From Heterostelium album PN500 (taxonomy: Eukaryota > Evosea > Eumycetozoa > Acytosteliales > Acytosteliaceae), in contig NW_008805078.1 in the NCBI RefSeq assembly GCF_000004825.1, positions 1,082,069-1,146,068 of the forward strand: a stretch of DNA of 64,000 bases. Direction: 5' to 3'. Position numbers and translations under genes: made by a program. Below, piece by piece: positions 25,084 through 38,600 of this stretch. Position 1 is the stretch's first letter, and the number at the start of each line of letters is the position of its first letter. The notes beneath the pieces were generated by a model that saw only the letters and a list, made by a program, of their open reading frames with translations, did no database searches and had not been told where the DNA came from.

Positions 25084-25518
25084 CAGGAACTAAACAACAC
25101 ATTAATTTAATCCCTCAGTAATCAGATTTTTTATTTTTAATGATATTTTTTTGTTTTAGTTTTTACATCATCCTTTCTGTTTAAAAGTAAAAGGATGTGC
25201 ATTTGATTTGATGATCAAAAGAGGTTTACAAGTTTGTAAATAATATAGATATAATAGAATTAGATAACTTGTTGTTGTTTAGTGTTTTTAGTATTTAATA
25301 ATCTAATTATCAAGATAAGATAAAAGCTAAAAAAGATTCAGGAAGCAAAAAAAAAGTTCACTTCTTTTGAAAAGTAAATATAACTTCATCTATCTTTACA
25401 TGTGACAAACGTTATAAACACTTCATCTTTGGTAATCTCCAATAAAGTTGATAAAAAAACAAAACAAAAAAAAAGAAAATCAAAAATAAATTAAAAATCA
25501 AAAAAAATCCATTAATAT

Positions 25519-25563
25519 CAATCGGCATCTTCCGATGCCCAGCAACCAAATATGGGGATGATT
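25519..25563. other. Small hairpin cluster, candidate structured RNA
   Basis: GGCATC (25524-25529) and GATGCC (25534-25539) form a perfect six-pair stem around TTCC. A CCC..GGGG pairing and a terminal AATC/GATT pairing could close it. A second stem, ATCGG/CCGAT, competes with the first. It sits in A-rich sequence. It lacks the CCTTACAGCAA motif I know from dictyostelid class I RNAs. Confidence 0.3.
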
Positions 25564-28500
25564 AGTTTTTGTTTGTTGTTTTATTTTTATATACCGAAAT
25601 GAATCGATACCAAGAGCAATAAATCTACAAAAAAACCAATATATTTTTGGTCTATTAAATAATTAACTATTCGTCGAGTAGAGTTTACTTTCAGATATAT
25701 AAATAAATTATTATTGTTTATTTTAATTAATATATTATTTGTAACGAGTAATGATATTGCTTAACATATCATATTAGATAACAGTGAGTTGGATAAAAGT
25801 TGTTGTTTTATACATCATTTGAGAATAAATTAAATAATCATATCATAGAGCAGATCGTCATTTTTCCACACACCTATCACTATATACTACAACTACTACT
25901 ATAGCATCAATTATGGAACTCACAGTAATTACTAGAAGACAAACCTAACCTATAAATCCATAGACTCTCAGTTATGGATGATGAAAAATATTTCACACGG
26001 ACCGTCCGTACAAAAATCAAACAATAAATCACAAACAAACCCCACTACTCTCCAACACCATCCATTATTTTCATCATCATCACCACTCTAAAATATATGT
26101 ATACTGACACTATCTATCTTCCCACTTTCCCATTTTCTCACTCATGTTTACTTTTACCACAAGATGATATGATACCAACATCAATTTTAAAACAATCATC
26201 TCAATATACTCTTTTATTTGTATCCCAACAATTCTCAAAAAACATATATATCATTGTTAATCACATATACATACAACTTTCGAAACATCATCATTTCTAT
26301 TTTAATTCTCAGGGTATGTATTTATTGAATTTCCAATAGATGTTTATTTAAACATTCAAAACAATATTGAATAAAAAGAGAGAGTAACAATGACAGTAAT
26401 AGATACCTACTCTCTATGTTAAAATTACAAAAACTACAGTAACAATTCAATCAAAAATCCATTTTTAACTTTTTCCATTTTTTCTTATCGAACCTAAAAA
26501 CGTTTATAATTATATTAGTTTGACATTAGGTAATAAAAAAATAAATATATATAGCAAAATTAATAATCACCTTTAATTGCTAACCATAACAACATATCGA
26601 TCCATAAACAAATCCAACCAAATAAAAATAAAAATAAAAATAAAAACCACTGAAAAAAATCAAATCAATCAAATCCAACCAATCAATATCACCTTTAAAA
26701 AATAATAAGATTCATTCTTTTAATGCTTTCACTTTAACAACACTTCTTTAATATTTATAAACATATTATGTTATATAAATTAAAACAATCGTGATAATTT
26801 AAAATTTGGGATATTTACATGTTCAAAATGTAGTTGTTATCATTGATGTTGATGTTAGTGGTGTTGAAGTGGTGGTTTTGATTGATCCATATGATATACA
26901 TCAACAAATTATGGTAAAGTGGTGTGTTTGTTAATCAAAAGCATTTTCATAAACATATATATTTTATGTCTCGAGTTCAAATTTCAAACTCATTAGCTGA
27001 AAAATCCTATTGCTTTTTTTTTTAATTAATTATTAGCACTGCATTCATCTAAAATAACCAATTTTTTTATTTGACAGCTATCAGACCGATCACAAGAATA
27101 GATATAAATAATTATTATATCATAGTAAAGTTTTTAGGAAGATAAAAATTTAGTTGGTTCACTTGTTATTATCTCGAAATAGTTTTATTGTGAAAAGGTA
27201 GGTCAAAAATTTACCTTTTTGATATTGATGATTACAAATGGACCATAATAGTATTTAAAGGATAATAATAGACCGTTAGAAAATGTAGATTTAATTTATC
27301 TTTTTACCACTTTTAAAATTGCAAAAAATCGAATGGTAAAAAGATTTTCACTCTTTCATGTAGATAAAAACATCCAACCATAATAATCTATCTACCTTCT
27401 ACTCATCAACTAATCTAACAATTTAACTATTGTTCACCATTTGCAAGTGACATCAATCATAGTTTAAAATCACTCTACATTTTTATTACAAGAGTCTTTG
27501 TTTTTTTTTTTTTTTTGCAACTTCCAATCAAATAGTTTAATTAATCATTTTTCAAAAAAAAAACAACAAGTTTGTAAGCTTACAAATCCAGTTCTACAAA
27601 TTTGGTTAGTTTACCAACCAGTTAAAAACAAAAAAACATAAATCATTAAGGATATTTATTTAATTAAACAAAAACTTTTTTATTTTTATGTTTATAACGA
27701 CTTTATACTTGTTTAACTTTCTTTCAAATTTATTAAAAATTTACATTAACATAAAGGTTGGTTTGTTAACAAATCCAAAATTTACGTTCAATTTCTTTAT
27801 TTTAATTTTTTAATAATATATATATTTAGAAGCATATTTTATATTAAACAATCCAACTTTTAAATCGCTCAGCTCGTAATTCTAAGTATTTGTGATTGTG
27901 TTGGTATCAGCCAATGTAAATATCAAAAGAATCCTACCCTCACATCATAATCAATACAGCTCAACTATTGAATTCATCAAAGATGGTTCGGTTTCTTTTC
28001 AAGTATGAAAAAAATAGGCTTCAAAAACAAACAAATAATCTCACAACAAACATTTTTAAATCATTAATATAATCAATCCTAATTTTGTAAAATTTGTGTG
28101 TTTATGCTATTCCCCTTTAACACAAAAACACACTGCTACTAGTATCACACACATAATCATTAACTAAAACTCCACAACACACTATTAATTTAGACATCAT
28201 GTGATGAACCACAATCAACCACATATACCCCATAAACCCTAACAAAAACCAAAAAACTAAACAATCATATTACCCTTTTTATGTTTTGAAAGAAATTATA
28301 GATACATACATATATTGTGTTTATGGTTGGTGTGTTTTTTCAACAACAACAACATTATTGTAGTATAGGTAGATAGTTAATGAGATAGTAGTGTCTTTTT
28401 CTTATGTTTAATATTAAACAATAAGTGATTCACATCATCAATATTAACAATACATCAAGTTAGCTAATTTCATGTGCGTACTCTAACCGACATTCTAACA

Positions 28501-28616
28501 GTATTATTACTTAAATTAATAATACCATATATAATCTACTTATACTACTGTTATCAAAAAAAAAAAAAAAAAAAACAAATAAATTAATTTGATAAAAAAT
28601 AAAAAAATTACATACA

Positions 28617-28669
28617 CACACCCACAATCACACACAGATATATAAAAACATCACACCCACAATCACACA
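28617..28669. promoter_or_regulatory. Paired CA-rich (G-box-like) elements
   Basis: The 18-mer CACACCCACAATCACACA occurs twice, at 28617-28634 and 28652-28669, 35 bp apart. CACACCCAC resembles the CA-rich/G-box element bound by the Dictyostelium G-box factor in developmentally induced genes. The elements lie about 1.1 kb before the LRR-RGS start codon. Function is inferred. Confidence 0.35.
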
Positions 28670-29786
28670 CAAGCAACACACACAACTATATAATAAAATA
28701 TTTATAGAATTTTATCAATCAATCAAATTGTCAATAAGAAAACAAAAAAAAAAGCATCATATTATTTAAATTATTATTATTTTAGTGATGGTTAAAATAA
28801 ATTTAAATATATATATTTATATATCAATTATTATTATTTAAATATTTATTCAATTTTGCACTTGTAATAAATAATCAAATTCGTGTACAATACCAATATC
28901 AACGATCAAAAACAACTATTTATATTTTCCCACTTTTTTCAATCAAACCCATCACAACACAACAAAACAGAACATATAAACACATATATACTTTCTCGAA
29001 CCCAGAACAATCAATCAATCAATTAATTACCATATATTTATATTAAAATATCAAGAAGACAATCAAACCAAACAAACAAACAACTAAACCCATTCAAACA
29101 GAATCAATAATCATTACCAAAATCTTAGTAGTTACATTTCAAAATACTAAATCTCAATAATAACAACAACTACAACAACAACAACAGCAACAATAATTCA
29201 AAACACAAACCAAATAAGAACTTGTACAATTTAGAATTATATATTTCTTGTATTATTGTTTTTTATTTTGGTATTTCAATTGTATATATTATTTATTTTA
29301 TTTATTTATATAGTTTAAACATTGAAAATAGACACGCTGTGACCTTTTTTGTATTTTTTATGAATTTAGTAACATTACATCAACACCATATCAACATCAT
29401 CACCATCATCATTAGTCACATCAAAATCAAACCGTATGCGCATCCAAACAACCAATTTTGTAAATAAATAAATATTTTATTTATTTGTATTATTAATAAA
29501 TCAATTGTTGTTAAATTCAATAGTAGTAATAGCAACCAAAAAAAAGACAGGACAATTGTATTAAAATATTATTATTTTTATATTTTATTTGTTTCCATGT
29601 CATCTTCAAAAGAGAAAAATACAAACTAATATCATCATCATCATCATCACCAGCAGCAATAACAAGAAAATAATCATTATATTTATAAATATAATTTTCG
29701 TCTTTAATATATATATAAAGTTAATAATATAAATATCATCCTTCTCTGTATAATTATAAAAATAAAAATCAAATACTAATTTTAAA

Positions 29787-32700
29787 ATGGATTCTTCCAT
29801 ATCTTTAAAGGAATCACAATTAATACATCAACCACCACCTCCACAACAACCACAATTACCACTCTCACCTCAACATCAACCTCAACACCTATATAATCAA
29901 ACTGAACCATTTCAAGTTCTTCCAATAGTTCAACCAACAACAACCAATTTAGATATTAATAATCAGCATAATCATCATTTAGAAAAAGATAGTAATATTA
30001 ATAATTGTACGAATAATATTAATAATAGTAATAATCATTTAGTTCAATCAATAAGTAAAAGTCTGAATAGAGAAGAGTCGATCAGTTCATTTACACCGTT
30101 CTCATCATCATCGTCCTACTCTGATTTCTCAAATATATCAAGCGGAACAGGAAACTCTGAAATATTATCAATGGGTACCATATACACTGGTGACAACGGT
30201 GGTGTCGTTGTCGATTTTTCTGGTAGAGACTTTACAAAGATTCCAAACAAATTACCATGTGAAAAAGATAAAGTAGAGTCACTTGTTTGTAGTAACAATC
30301 GTATATTATCAATTCCAGATGAATTCTTTCAGAATTTTCAATTATTAACTTCATTAAATTTGGAAAAGAACAAGTAAGTTTATTTAATTACAAAAATAAA
30401 TGATAATCACTCAACAAAAAAAAAAAAACTAACAATAATAATTAATATTTATTTTAGATTTAAAAAACTACCCAAATCATTTAAGAAATTACAATCATTA
30501 CAAATATTAAAATTAGGTAGAAATAAGTATGTACTGCTTTATCTTTTTTAAATAGAAATCATATTAAAAATTTTTTATTTTATTTAGATTTAAAAAGTTT
30601 CCAAAATCAATTTTAAATATAAGTACTATTCAATCATTGGATTTGTCAGATAATATGATCACTTCGATTCCAAAAGAGATCAATCAAATGGTACAGCTTA
30701 AAGAACTTTATTTATCAAACAATGAAATCGATATCATTCCAGTTCAAATTTCAGAGCTGACATTGTTTATTCTCGAGTTGTATGGAAACCCAGTGGTGTT
30801 ACCTCCGATGGAAGTAGTCGAGCTTGGTATCGAGGCAATCGTCGATTATCTAATGGATGAATCGAATTCACGTGCAATCAAATCGTTGGTCACTTTCGAG
30901 ACTCAGAGACAACGACATCAATCTCTGCCAATTGGTGCTGGTGGAGGTAGTCTCTACCAACCAATCAGTTTAAAATCCATATCATCCGAAGATCTAGCTG
31001 GTACTGCCAATGGTTCCACTAATATTAATAACACCAATTTAATGTACACAAGAAAGAATACGATGTATACAACTACAATTTCCACCAACAACAACAGTAA
31101 TAATAATAATAGTAACAGTATGAGTCTCAATGTTCCATCTTTATCAACACCAAAAAGATCGAATAGTGAATTCGTACCATTTAAATTCCCACCAAAACAA
31201 CATAGCAATGAGCGTTTGTTCAACTCCAATGGCAACTCTGTAGTGATACAGGCATCGCCCACTGCTATCACCAATACTTACTATACACCCAAGAGAATCA
31301 AACCCAAGCCCAAACCACACTTAAAGCTATCGTTGAGAGATTCAACCAAGTCTATGATGGAGATTCAGTACGACGGCAAGAATAAAGTGATATCGCCAAC
31401 AACCCTGTCACCACCACTCAACTCAATTTCCATACCAGCATTGGCTACTCCCACTCCAACAACTACAACAACGACATCACCTAAATCACCATTGTCAGAC
31501 AGAGAAAAAGATCCATCTCCAGTTATTTCACCTCGCTGGAGTTCAATGTCATCGCTTGTTCTTGGAAACAGTTTCATCGATCAACAGAAGCGTGAGGAGA
31601 AGCAGTTGGCAAAGAAAGAAAAGGCCGATCTCAAAAAGAAGAAACGTGACGAGGAGAAGCGTGAAAAGAAAGAAAAGAAAGCCGAAAAGAAGTTGGAGAA
31701 ACAACTCAAGAAGGAGTCAGCCGAGTTTACCAATGGCTCTAGAAGACACACAATTGCAACAACCACCGAAATTCCAATAATAATCGAACAACAACAGCTA
31801 AATAATGAGATGATAGTCACTGAAACCATATCAATTTCCGAAAGTTTCAATTCTCACACTGCCTACGATAGTGGTACTATGACATCAACTTCCTCCTCTA
31901 TTATCAACCAACAACAATTGGCAGAGGAACAATCACAACTCTCCGATATATCTTCACACTCCAATGTATCGTCTCCTCCACTTTCACCAAACTTGGTTGC
32001 ATCCTCTTCAATTGCCGCAACAACACTTACTCCAACTTCACTAACATTATCAAAACAACATAATCATCAACAACATGATTCCAATGCTGTTCCAACATTA
32101 ACACATCAATCTTCACAAATGTCACTGACAAGCAGTGTAAACAAAATTAAAGTTCCACCTCAGAGACCTCATGTGCTCCAAAAGATGGCGACCGTATTGA
32201 ATCTTACCAGACCACTTGTTTCCAAACCCGTTGCCACTCCACTCCAAACGATCAACAGTAAAGCTGACAATGAATCCACCACCACCAACGGTAATGATAG
32301 CCTCTCACCATCACAACAAATCTCGCCACAAAATACAATCAAAAATGATGAAAGTGTTTCGGATGTTTTTGATCAAAGTAGCGGTCGAAGAGAAAGAAGA
32401 GGAACCATCGCCTCTGAAATGGATTTGAAACAGTATCTCAAAGTTTTAAACAATTCCAAGCCACTTCCACCACTCGCTGAACTACTCCTCGACCAAGATG
32501 GCAAAGATTGTCTTCGTGCATTCCTAACAACCGAATTCTCTGTTGAGAATTTAGATTGTTGGACAAGAATCGAAAACTATAAATCTTTAGATTCCACAAG
32601 GTAAAAAGCTTTACACTTTTAATAATTTCAGACAATGATTATTAACTTTATTCTTTTTTTCAATTCTAGTAAAAATACCGAATGTCCGAAAATATTTAAT

Positions 32701-32922
32701 CAATATATAACTGAAAGATCAAGCAATCAGGTGAATCTTCCAAGAAGTTGTGTAAAGAAAATAGAGGAATCAATGATCAACAAAGATGAGAATGGAATGA
32801 TCGCCAATTTAGATACAATCTTTAATGATGCCCAGCAGCATATCTTTATATTGATGGAGACCGACAGTTATGAAAGATTCAAGAAATCTAGTTTTTCAAT
32901 TAAATATCTATCCAAAATATAA
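29787..32922 (+). CDS. Leucine-rich repeat and RGS domain protein
   Basis: Four exons (29787-30373, 30458-30526, 30588-32600, 32670-32922) encode 973 residues. After a Pro/Gln/His-rich N-terminus, leucine-rich repeats of the LxxLxLxxNxFxxLP type run from about residue 145 to 320. A long Ser/Thr/Asn-rich middle follows, with a highly charged Lys/Glu helix at about 553-597. The C-terminal 130 residues form an RGS domain (PLPPLAELLLDQDGKDCLRAFL, then ENLDCW and DAQQHIFILMETDSYERF), which would speed GTP hydrolysis by G-alpha subunits. Exon 2 is exactly 69 bp, one repeat, with phase-2 introns on both sides at the same repeat position. The LRR-RGS fusion probably targets a G-protein regulator to a partner or membrane. 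It is preceded by a 5.1-kb gene-free region. Confidence 0.85.
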
Positions 32923-33198
32923 ATACTGCTCAATTATATTCCTATAAAATAAAATTATTTATTGATTAATTTAGAACTACACAGATCAAAAAATTGAATT
33001 ACTTTTCTAAAATCTAGTTTGTTTTTTAAAAGATATTCAATAATTTCTCAATAATTGTCAACTGTAGTTTTATTCCCATAAAAAACAAAAAGTTATTTTT
33101 TTGTAATTTTCATTTCTAAGAATCGGTTGCTCTTAAGGGAATTCAAGTCCTTGTGTTTTTATAATTTATTCTTTTAAATATTATTCTTTACAATATAA

Positions 33199-35616
33199 AT
33201 GTCATCAATGTCAATAAATAACAACTGTAAGAACAAAAATTTGATAAATTTTTACATCTTTAAAAAAATACTAATTTTATTTGTTTGATTGGTTTATATA
33301 GATATTAAAGAAATATGTCTAAGAAAAGTATTTAAAAATAAGGTACTTCTTCAAAAGATATTGAAACATGTGAGTGAAGATATCAATGGTCATTCAGTTC
33401 AAGATGAAATATTCTTGTTTTCAAAGCGAAAGTACAATCATTGGAACAAAGCATATGAAATGATTAACAACAATCATATTGGTTTGATTGTTGATAAGAT
33501 TAAAACAGGTCAATATTTTGAGATCTCAAGTTATGACTTGTCAATTTTTTGTATAAAAGTTACAGATCTCAATCAATTTATGTTGGTTTACAACAAGTAC
33601 AGAGATACTTTATTCTTGTCAAAAGATTTGATATCAAATGCATGTAGAGCTGGTAACATTGAAATAGTAAAGATACTTCTCAATCAAACATTTCCGATTC
33701 TATTGAAAAGAGATGGTGCATTTAAAGGTGCTTTGCTTGGTGGTCATATTGAAATTCTCGATTATCTCTTGGAAAATGGAATCGATCCTGTAAATGAATT
33801 GGATGAAAAACTAATGGATTCGATATTGCATCATACAAAGTGTCAATCAATTGATTGGTTATTCGCTAAATTTGGAGAGGATGTTATCATGTACAAGTTC
33901 AAGACTAGACTCACCCAATTACATTATAATCCAACATTAAGAGATGACAATGTTTTTGTCTATCGATTATTAAAGAAACATGGTTATACATTTGGTTCAA
34001 AATTAATAGAGCCGATATTTAACGGTAGTCTCTCTCTGAGCAATGCTATGGAACTTTTATCATATCTCATGGTTAATAAAGAGAGTAATCATCTTGGATT
34101 TGCTTCGGAAACAGACACCAATTACCTCTTATCAATGAAAGATAGTGTAATCAATCAATTTCCAATTCAAGAATCGTCACAGATTGACAATCTCTGTTAT
34201 AATCTCATTCTACTCGATGTAATGCATTATCACAAATTTAATTCTATTGATATTGTTGGCAAGACAGTCTCACGTATCATTAGAATTAAACTTCAATTGG
34301 CTGAAGAATTAAATATATCAAACCAAACAATCATCGAAGACATTCTATCGAAAATCGTATCGCTCAGTATGAAGGTAGATGATCGTGGAAATGTAGAAGA
34401 TGAAACCAATGTTCGAAAGACATTAACTTTGTTGTTCAATCATGGGTCACGCAATCAAATAGAGTATCTTATAAATAGAATGGATATCGATCGATCTATT
34501 TTGCAGGTACCTCTTCAAGAATGTATTTATCGATGTGTTTCATCACTTTTCGAAAGGAAAGATGGCAATCTTGCAATTGAAATGGTTGAATACATGAAGA
34601 GACTTTTCATCAAACAAGGTCTAAAGTTATTCAGAAACTTTAAAGAAGATCTTAGAAATCATGGTAATTCTTGTATAATATATGAAAGATCACATCAAAA
34701 AGCAGGATCTAAAGAATCAATTCTTTATCTCATGGATAATATTGATGGATGGCAAGTAGATATTCATGACTATGATACTACTGCGCGATTTGGTTCATTC
34801 ATATTCGATCAGTTGGTAATTCGTGGAAAGGTTGTTGAACAAGATGGATCGCTTTCAAAACAAGCAGGTCAAATCATTGAAAGAGCCAATGATAAACAAC
34901 AATTGGATAATATTGTGAAATATGAAGGAATCATCCAAGTAACACGGAAACAAAGAGGATGGGGAGGTGGATGGAGAAAAAATGTGCTTGGTAGTACCAT
35001 TAAATATGCACCAATTCTTCATCGAATGTTTCTTGTTGATTGTTATATTGGAACTTATCTTTATTTTCAAGTACAATCAATAGAATTCCTCCATTGGTTG
35101 TCCAACAATGCCAAGGATTGTCTGAAATTCGATGCCAAGTTAATACAAGATCCAGAATTGATCTTCAATGTTTTGAAGAACGAACCCTTCTCAGATCTTA
35201 ATATCACCCACTTTAATGTTGAAGAACTAATGACAAAGATACAACATCCAGGTATATTAAGATACCTATATGAAAATCACAGATTTCAATGGAATCAAGT
35301 TTTGCGAGACAAGTTGTTAGTTCTGCTTCAACGATCATCAAACGAAATTCTCGACTTAATATTTGGAATGGATTCCTATGCAATGAAATTATTAACCAAG
35401 CAAGCACAGAATTTTACACCAAATCTTCGTGATTATTCTCAAAAATTATTGTGGATTCATAGAAAAGGAATTCAACTTTCTTTAGGTGAAACCATTTCAA
35501 AGTTTGGTGATCCAACTGGTATACTTACAATGATCTCTAAAGAAATCAAAACAAACGAAAATAATCTCAAACGAAAATCAAATGAACAACTAGAAAACAA
35601 TAAAAATAAAAAATAA
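33199..35616 (+). CDS. Ankyrin-repeat-type dictyostelid family protein
   Basis: A 28-bp first exon (33199-33226, MSSMSINNN) joins at ACT|GTAAGA to ATAG|ATATTAAAG (33302-35616), giving 780 residues. The large frame has no ATG near its start, which is why the mini-exon is needed. The N-terminal LRKVFKNKVLLQKILKHV and the later ACRAGNIEIVKILLNQ and LLGGHIEILDYLLENG are the pattern of the large dictyostelid ankyrin-like family, in which a short F-box-like opening helix precedes a few degenerate ankyrin repeats. Only two repeats (residues about 120-185) are clear; the rest is helical and unassigned. The C-terminus is basic (KRKSNEQLENNKNKK). It converges on the SecA-like gene with only 47 bp between them. 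Confidence 0.7.
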
Positions 35617-35663
35617 AAAAAAAAATAGCAATGTTAACATTTTAGTGATTTATTGTTCAATAT

Positions 35664-38600
35664 TTATGGCAATTTGAACTCGATATCCATTGTGTCTTTT
35701 GGTTTAGCTGGTCCAATAGTTGGTGATGGCTTGTCCAATGTAACTTTGTATGATCTTGCCAATTTCTTGAGGTAATCACGATTGATTGATACAAAATAAT
35801 TGAATCCCAGTCTTTGAGCATTAGTCATTATGTGGTTTAGATATTTATCTGGTTTTTGCTTGCCACTATAAGTATTATCCAACTGAGTTTGCACAATAGA
35901 CTTGATTGTATTTTTGATTTGAGCTATTGTGACCGTTTTGCCTTTACCCTTGGTTTCTTTTAGCAAATCTTGTAGTGGCTTCCTAAGAAGGTCATGAAAT
36001 TGGGATTGGGTCTGAGTCGTAAAAATGGATTTTATATTGCTCGAATGCATGGCACCGTCAACTAATTTGTTCGCTTTGGTACCTCTGAATAGGACGGCAG
36101 CAGTGTGTATTCTTCCCTCGTTGAGGAACTTAATTAGGAGTTTACTGGCAGCCGGTTGACAATTACTCATGATTTGATCGCATACTCCATTCTTGGCTCT
36201 CATATTCATTGGGATCAATTCATGTAGTCCTCCTTTTCCTTTGCTCTGGAATCGTTTTCTCCAATCTAGTTTTGCAAAATTGACAGTCATTTTTCCTAAT
36301 AGACTATACTTGATTTTGCCTTTAGCTCTAATTCTCTTGGTCTTTATTCTAGAACCTCCTTCATACAACCAGTGCTTCTTGGTCTCCTCTAGTACCTTGA
36401 TATAGTAGGCTTGTTTGTTGAGTGAAGTTCTTCCGCTCGGACTCTCCATGAAAGCCACCAATTTGCTTCTGAGGAGAGTTTGGTCGAAATCATTGTGGAT
36501 ACCATCTCTTTCTCTACTATAGATGATTGCATCAAGTGAGCAATTGTTTTTCTTGCCTCCTCCTGGAAGTTTCCAAGAGTGATCCTCTCCTTTTGGAATC
36601 CAATGACCACTCTTGTTATCTTTGTTGGGTGGGACATATTCAAGTTCAATTGGTGGCATTTGATCCTTGTTTGTTGAACTGTTATAAACTGTAACATCTC
36701 CATTTTCATCGTGGATAACAATTGGTTGTTTGAGTATGCTGCTCAGTGCTTCAAAATGGACAATTCCAAGTTCACCTTCTTTCTTTACATTCTCGATTTG
36801 TTGGTCTACCAATTGTTTAGATTGATTTTCATCTAGATGTGTGATGGGTGCCAAAGGTGTTTTACCATTAGCAATCTTTTGTTGAATAACCGAAGAGTAG
36901 TATGCTTGCAGAGCATCTTGATGTTGCTTATTGTCACCCTTGAAAGATTTGGTAACAATATGATTTGCAACCCTTCTACTAATTGGATTGACCATATAGA
37001 ATTTGATTTGATCTGACATTTGAATGGCCAATAGATTAACCATATTGTCTACCAATTGATCAATTCTTGCTTGAACAGTACTGTTTAATGGTTTAGCAGT
37101 GGTTGCCTTTTCAATTTCCTTGTCTGATTTATCCAAAAATTCTGGCAACATGGTTCTGAGATCGTTGGCCGCCTTCAAAGCTTTGAGAATATCAAATAGA
37201 ATAGATATCTTGACAGATTTGCTATGTATCAATCCACTTGCGATACCTGTGGAAATCTTATAGAATATTCCTTCCTCTTCAGTTTCAATCAATGCCGATA
37301 GTCTATTAGATACCAAATGTTCATCTACTTCATTTGTCATCAAACCCTTGAGTTTTTGATTTCCATTGAAACGTTGTTGAATGATTGGATGAATCTCTGA
37401 TTTGATGAATTTGATTAGAGTTGGAATAAAAAGCTGGTCACTAACATAGTTAAGTCCTTGTGTTAATGAATACTCGATAGCTTGGTCTCTTATTGCAATT
37501 GCCATTGTTTTCTTGATCAATTGTTTGGCAGTCACTGATTTTGCACCATACTTAAGCAAACCACTATATGCATACTTTCTTGAAGCATTTGCTAATATCT
37601 TGCCAGATGCTTTGGAGAATACCTTCTTTCCTGCCTGGACGGCAACCTTTCCAACAGCTTTAAGCGAACCAAGTCCTGCAGTAATCAAAGAAACAGTGAC
37701 ACTAATTGCCTTTTCAATTCCCCATTGTTTCCAGCTAAAGGTTCTATCAATGACTCCTTCATGTATTGCGGTAATGATATCGGAAATACCTTCTGCCATG
37801 AGAGGTACACCAACTGGTGAGCCAATTCCTTCTGTGAAAACAGTGATTACTGCACCTGCAACAAATTGAGCTGCACCAAGAAGAACCAATCCAATGACAC
37901 TGAACCATTGAATACCAGGCTTCGGTAACTTGATATCCAAACGAATGCAGCCCATATAACCATCAATAGAGAACAATTTGAATTCATCTTTAAATTGTCT
38001 TTCATCTTCACCTTCAGGTAATAGTTGATTAAAGGTCAATAATTTGACAGTATCGATTGTACCTTCAGCTCCAACTTGAATGAGTCCTTTTGTGTCTCTA
38101 CGCTTTTCCAAATCCAAAATTTCTTTTCTGATTTCTTCTTTATCCTTCTCTGTAAGACCTTTTCTTTCGTTCATCTCTTTGGTTAATGTTGCTTTATCTT
38201 TGTCGTAGTCTTGGTATCCAATTAAATCTTCAATGGTTCCCTTCAACATTCCGTAGAGATACATAATGTTACGAACTTGAACAGCCAAAATAGGTGAGTC
38301 TGATGCCTGAGTTAAGATAAACCACTGTGATTCAAGAGTGTCTTCGATCACACGTTTGGCAGCCTTGAGATCTTCAATTGGATTTGGTTTCGATGTGTTG
38401 GTTTCCCAAGATCGCTGCTTGTCCATTTTCAAAATAGTATGTGCACGATTGTAGTATGCATTGGCAATGAAGTTCGATTCAATTTGAATTGCTTTGGTGT
38501 ATTCATTGTATGCCTCTTGGTCCTTGTTATTTACGCAAAGGTAATTTCCACGCATGATGTAAAAGTATGGATTGGTGATGACATTCGATTGATTCAACTC

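Larger units (their letters stand above)
24681..29786. other. 5.1-kb gene-free region
   Basis: This is the longest stretch without a credible gene. It is mostly very AT-rich, with long A runs (28558-28575) and T runs (27498-27515). The open frames at 24915-25100, 26097-26339 and 29222-29467 are low-complexity and have no family features. Islands of higher G+C at 25030-25085 and 25520-25560 form hairpins, and CA-rich elements occur near 28617-28669. The region most likely holds the promoter, untranslated exons and introns of the LRR-RGS gene, and possibly small RNA genes. Confidence 0.5.

Noticed and set aside
26097-26339. 80-codon plus-strand open frame in the gene desert
   Set aside because: Low-complexity composition, no family motif, no codon bias like real genes here.
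29222-29467. 81-codon open frame just before the LRR-RGS gene
   Set aside because: Hydrophobic residues follow from T-rich sequence; it lies in the probable leader of the LRR-RGS gene.
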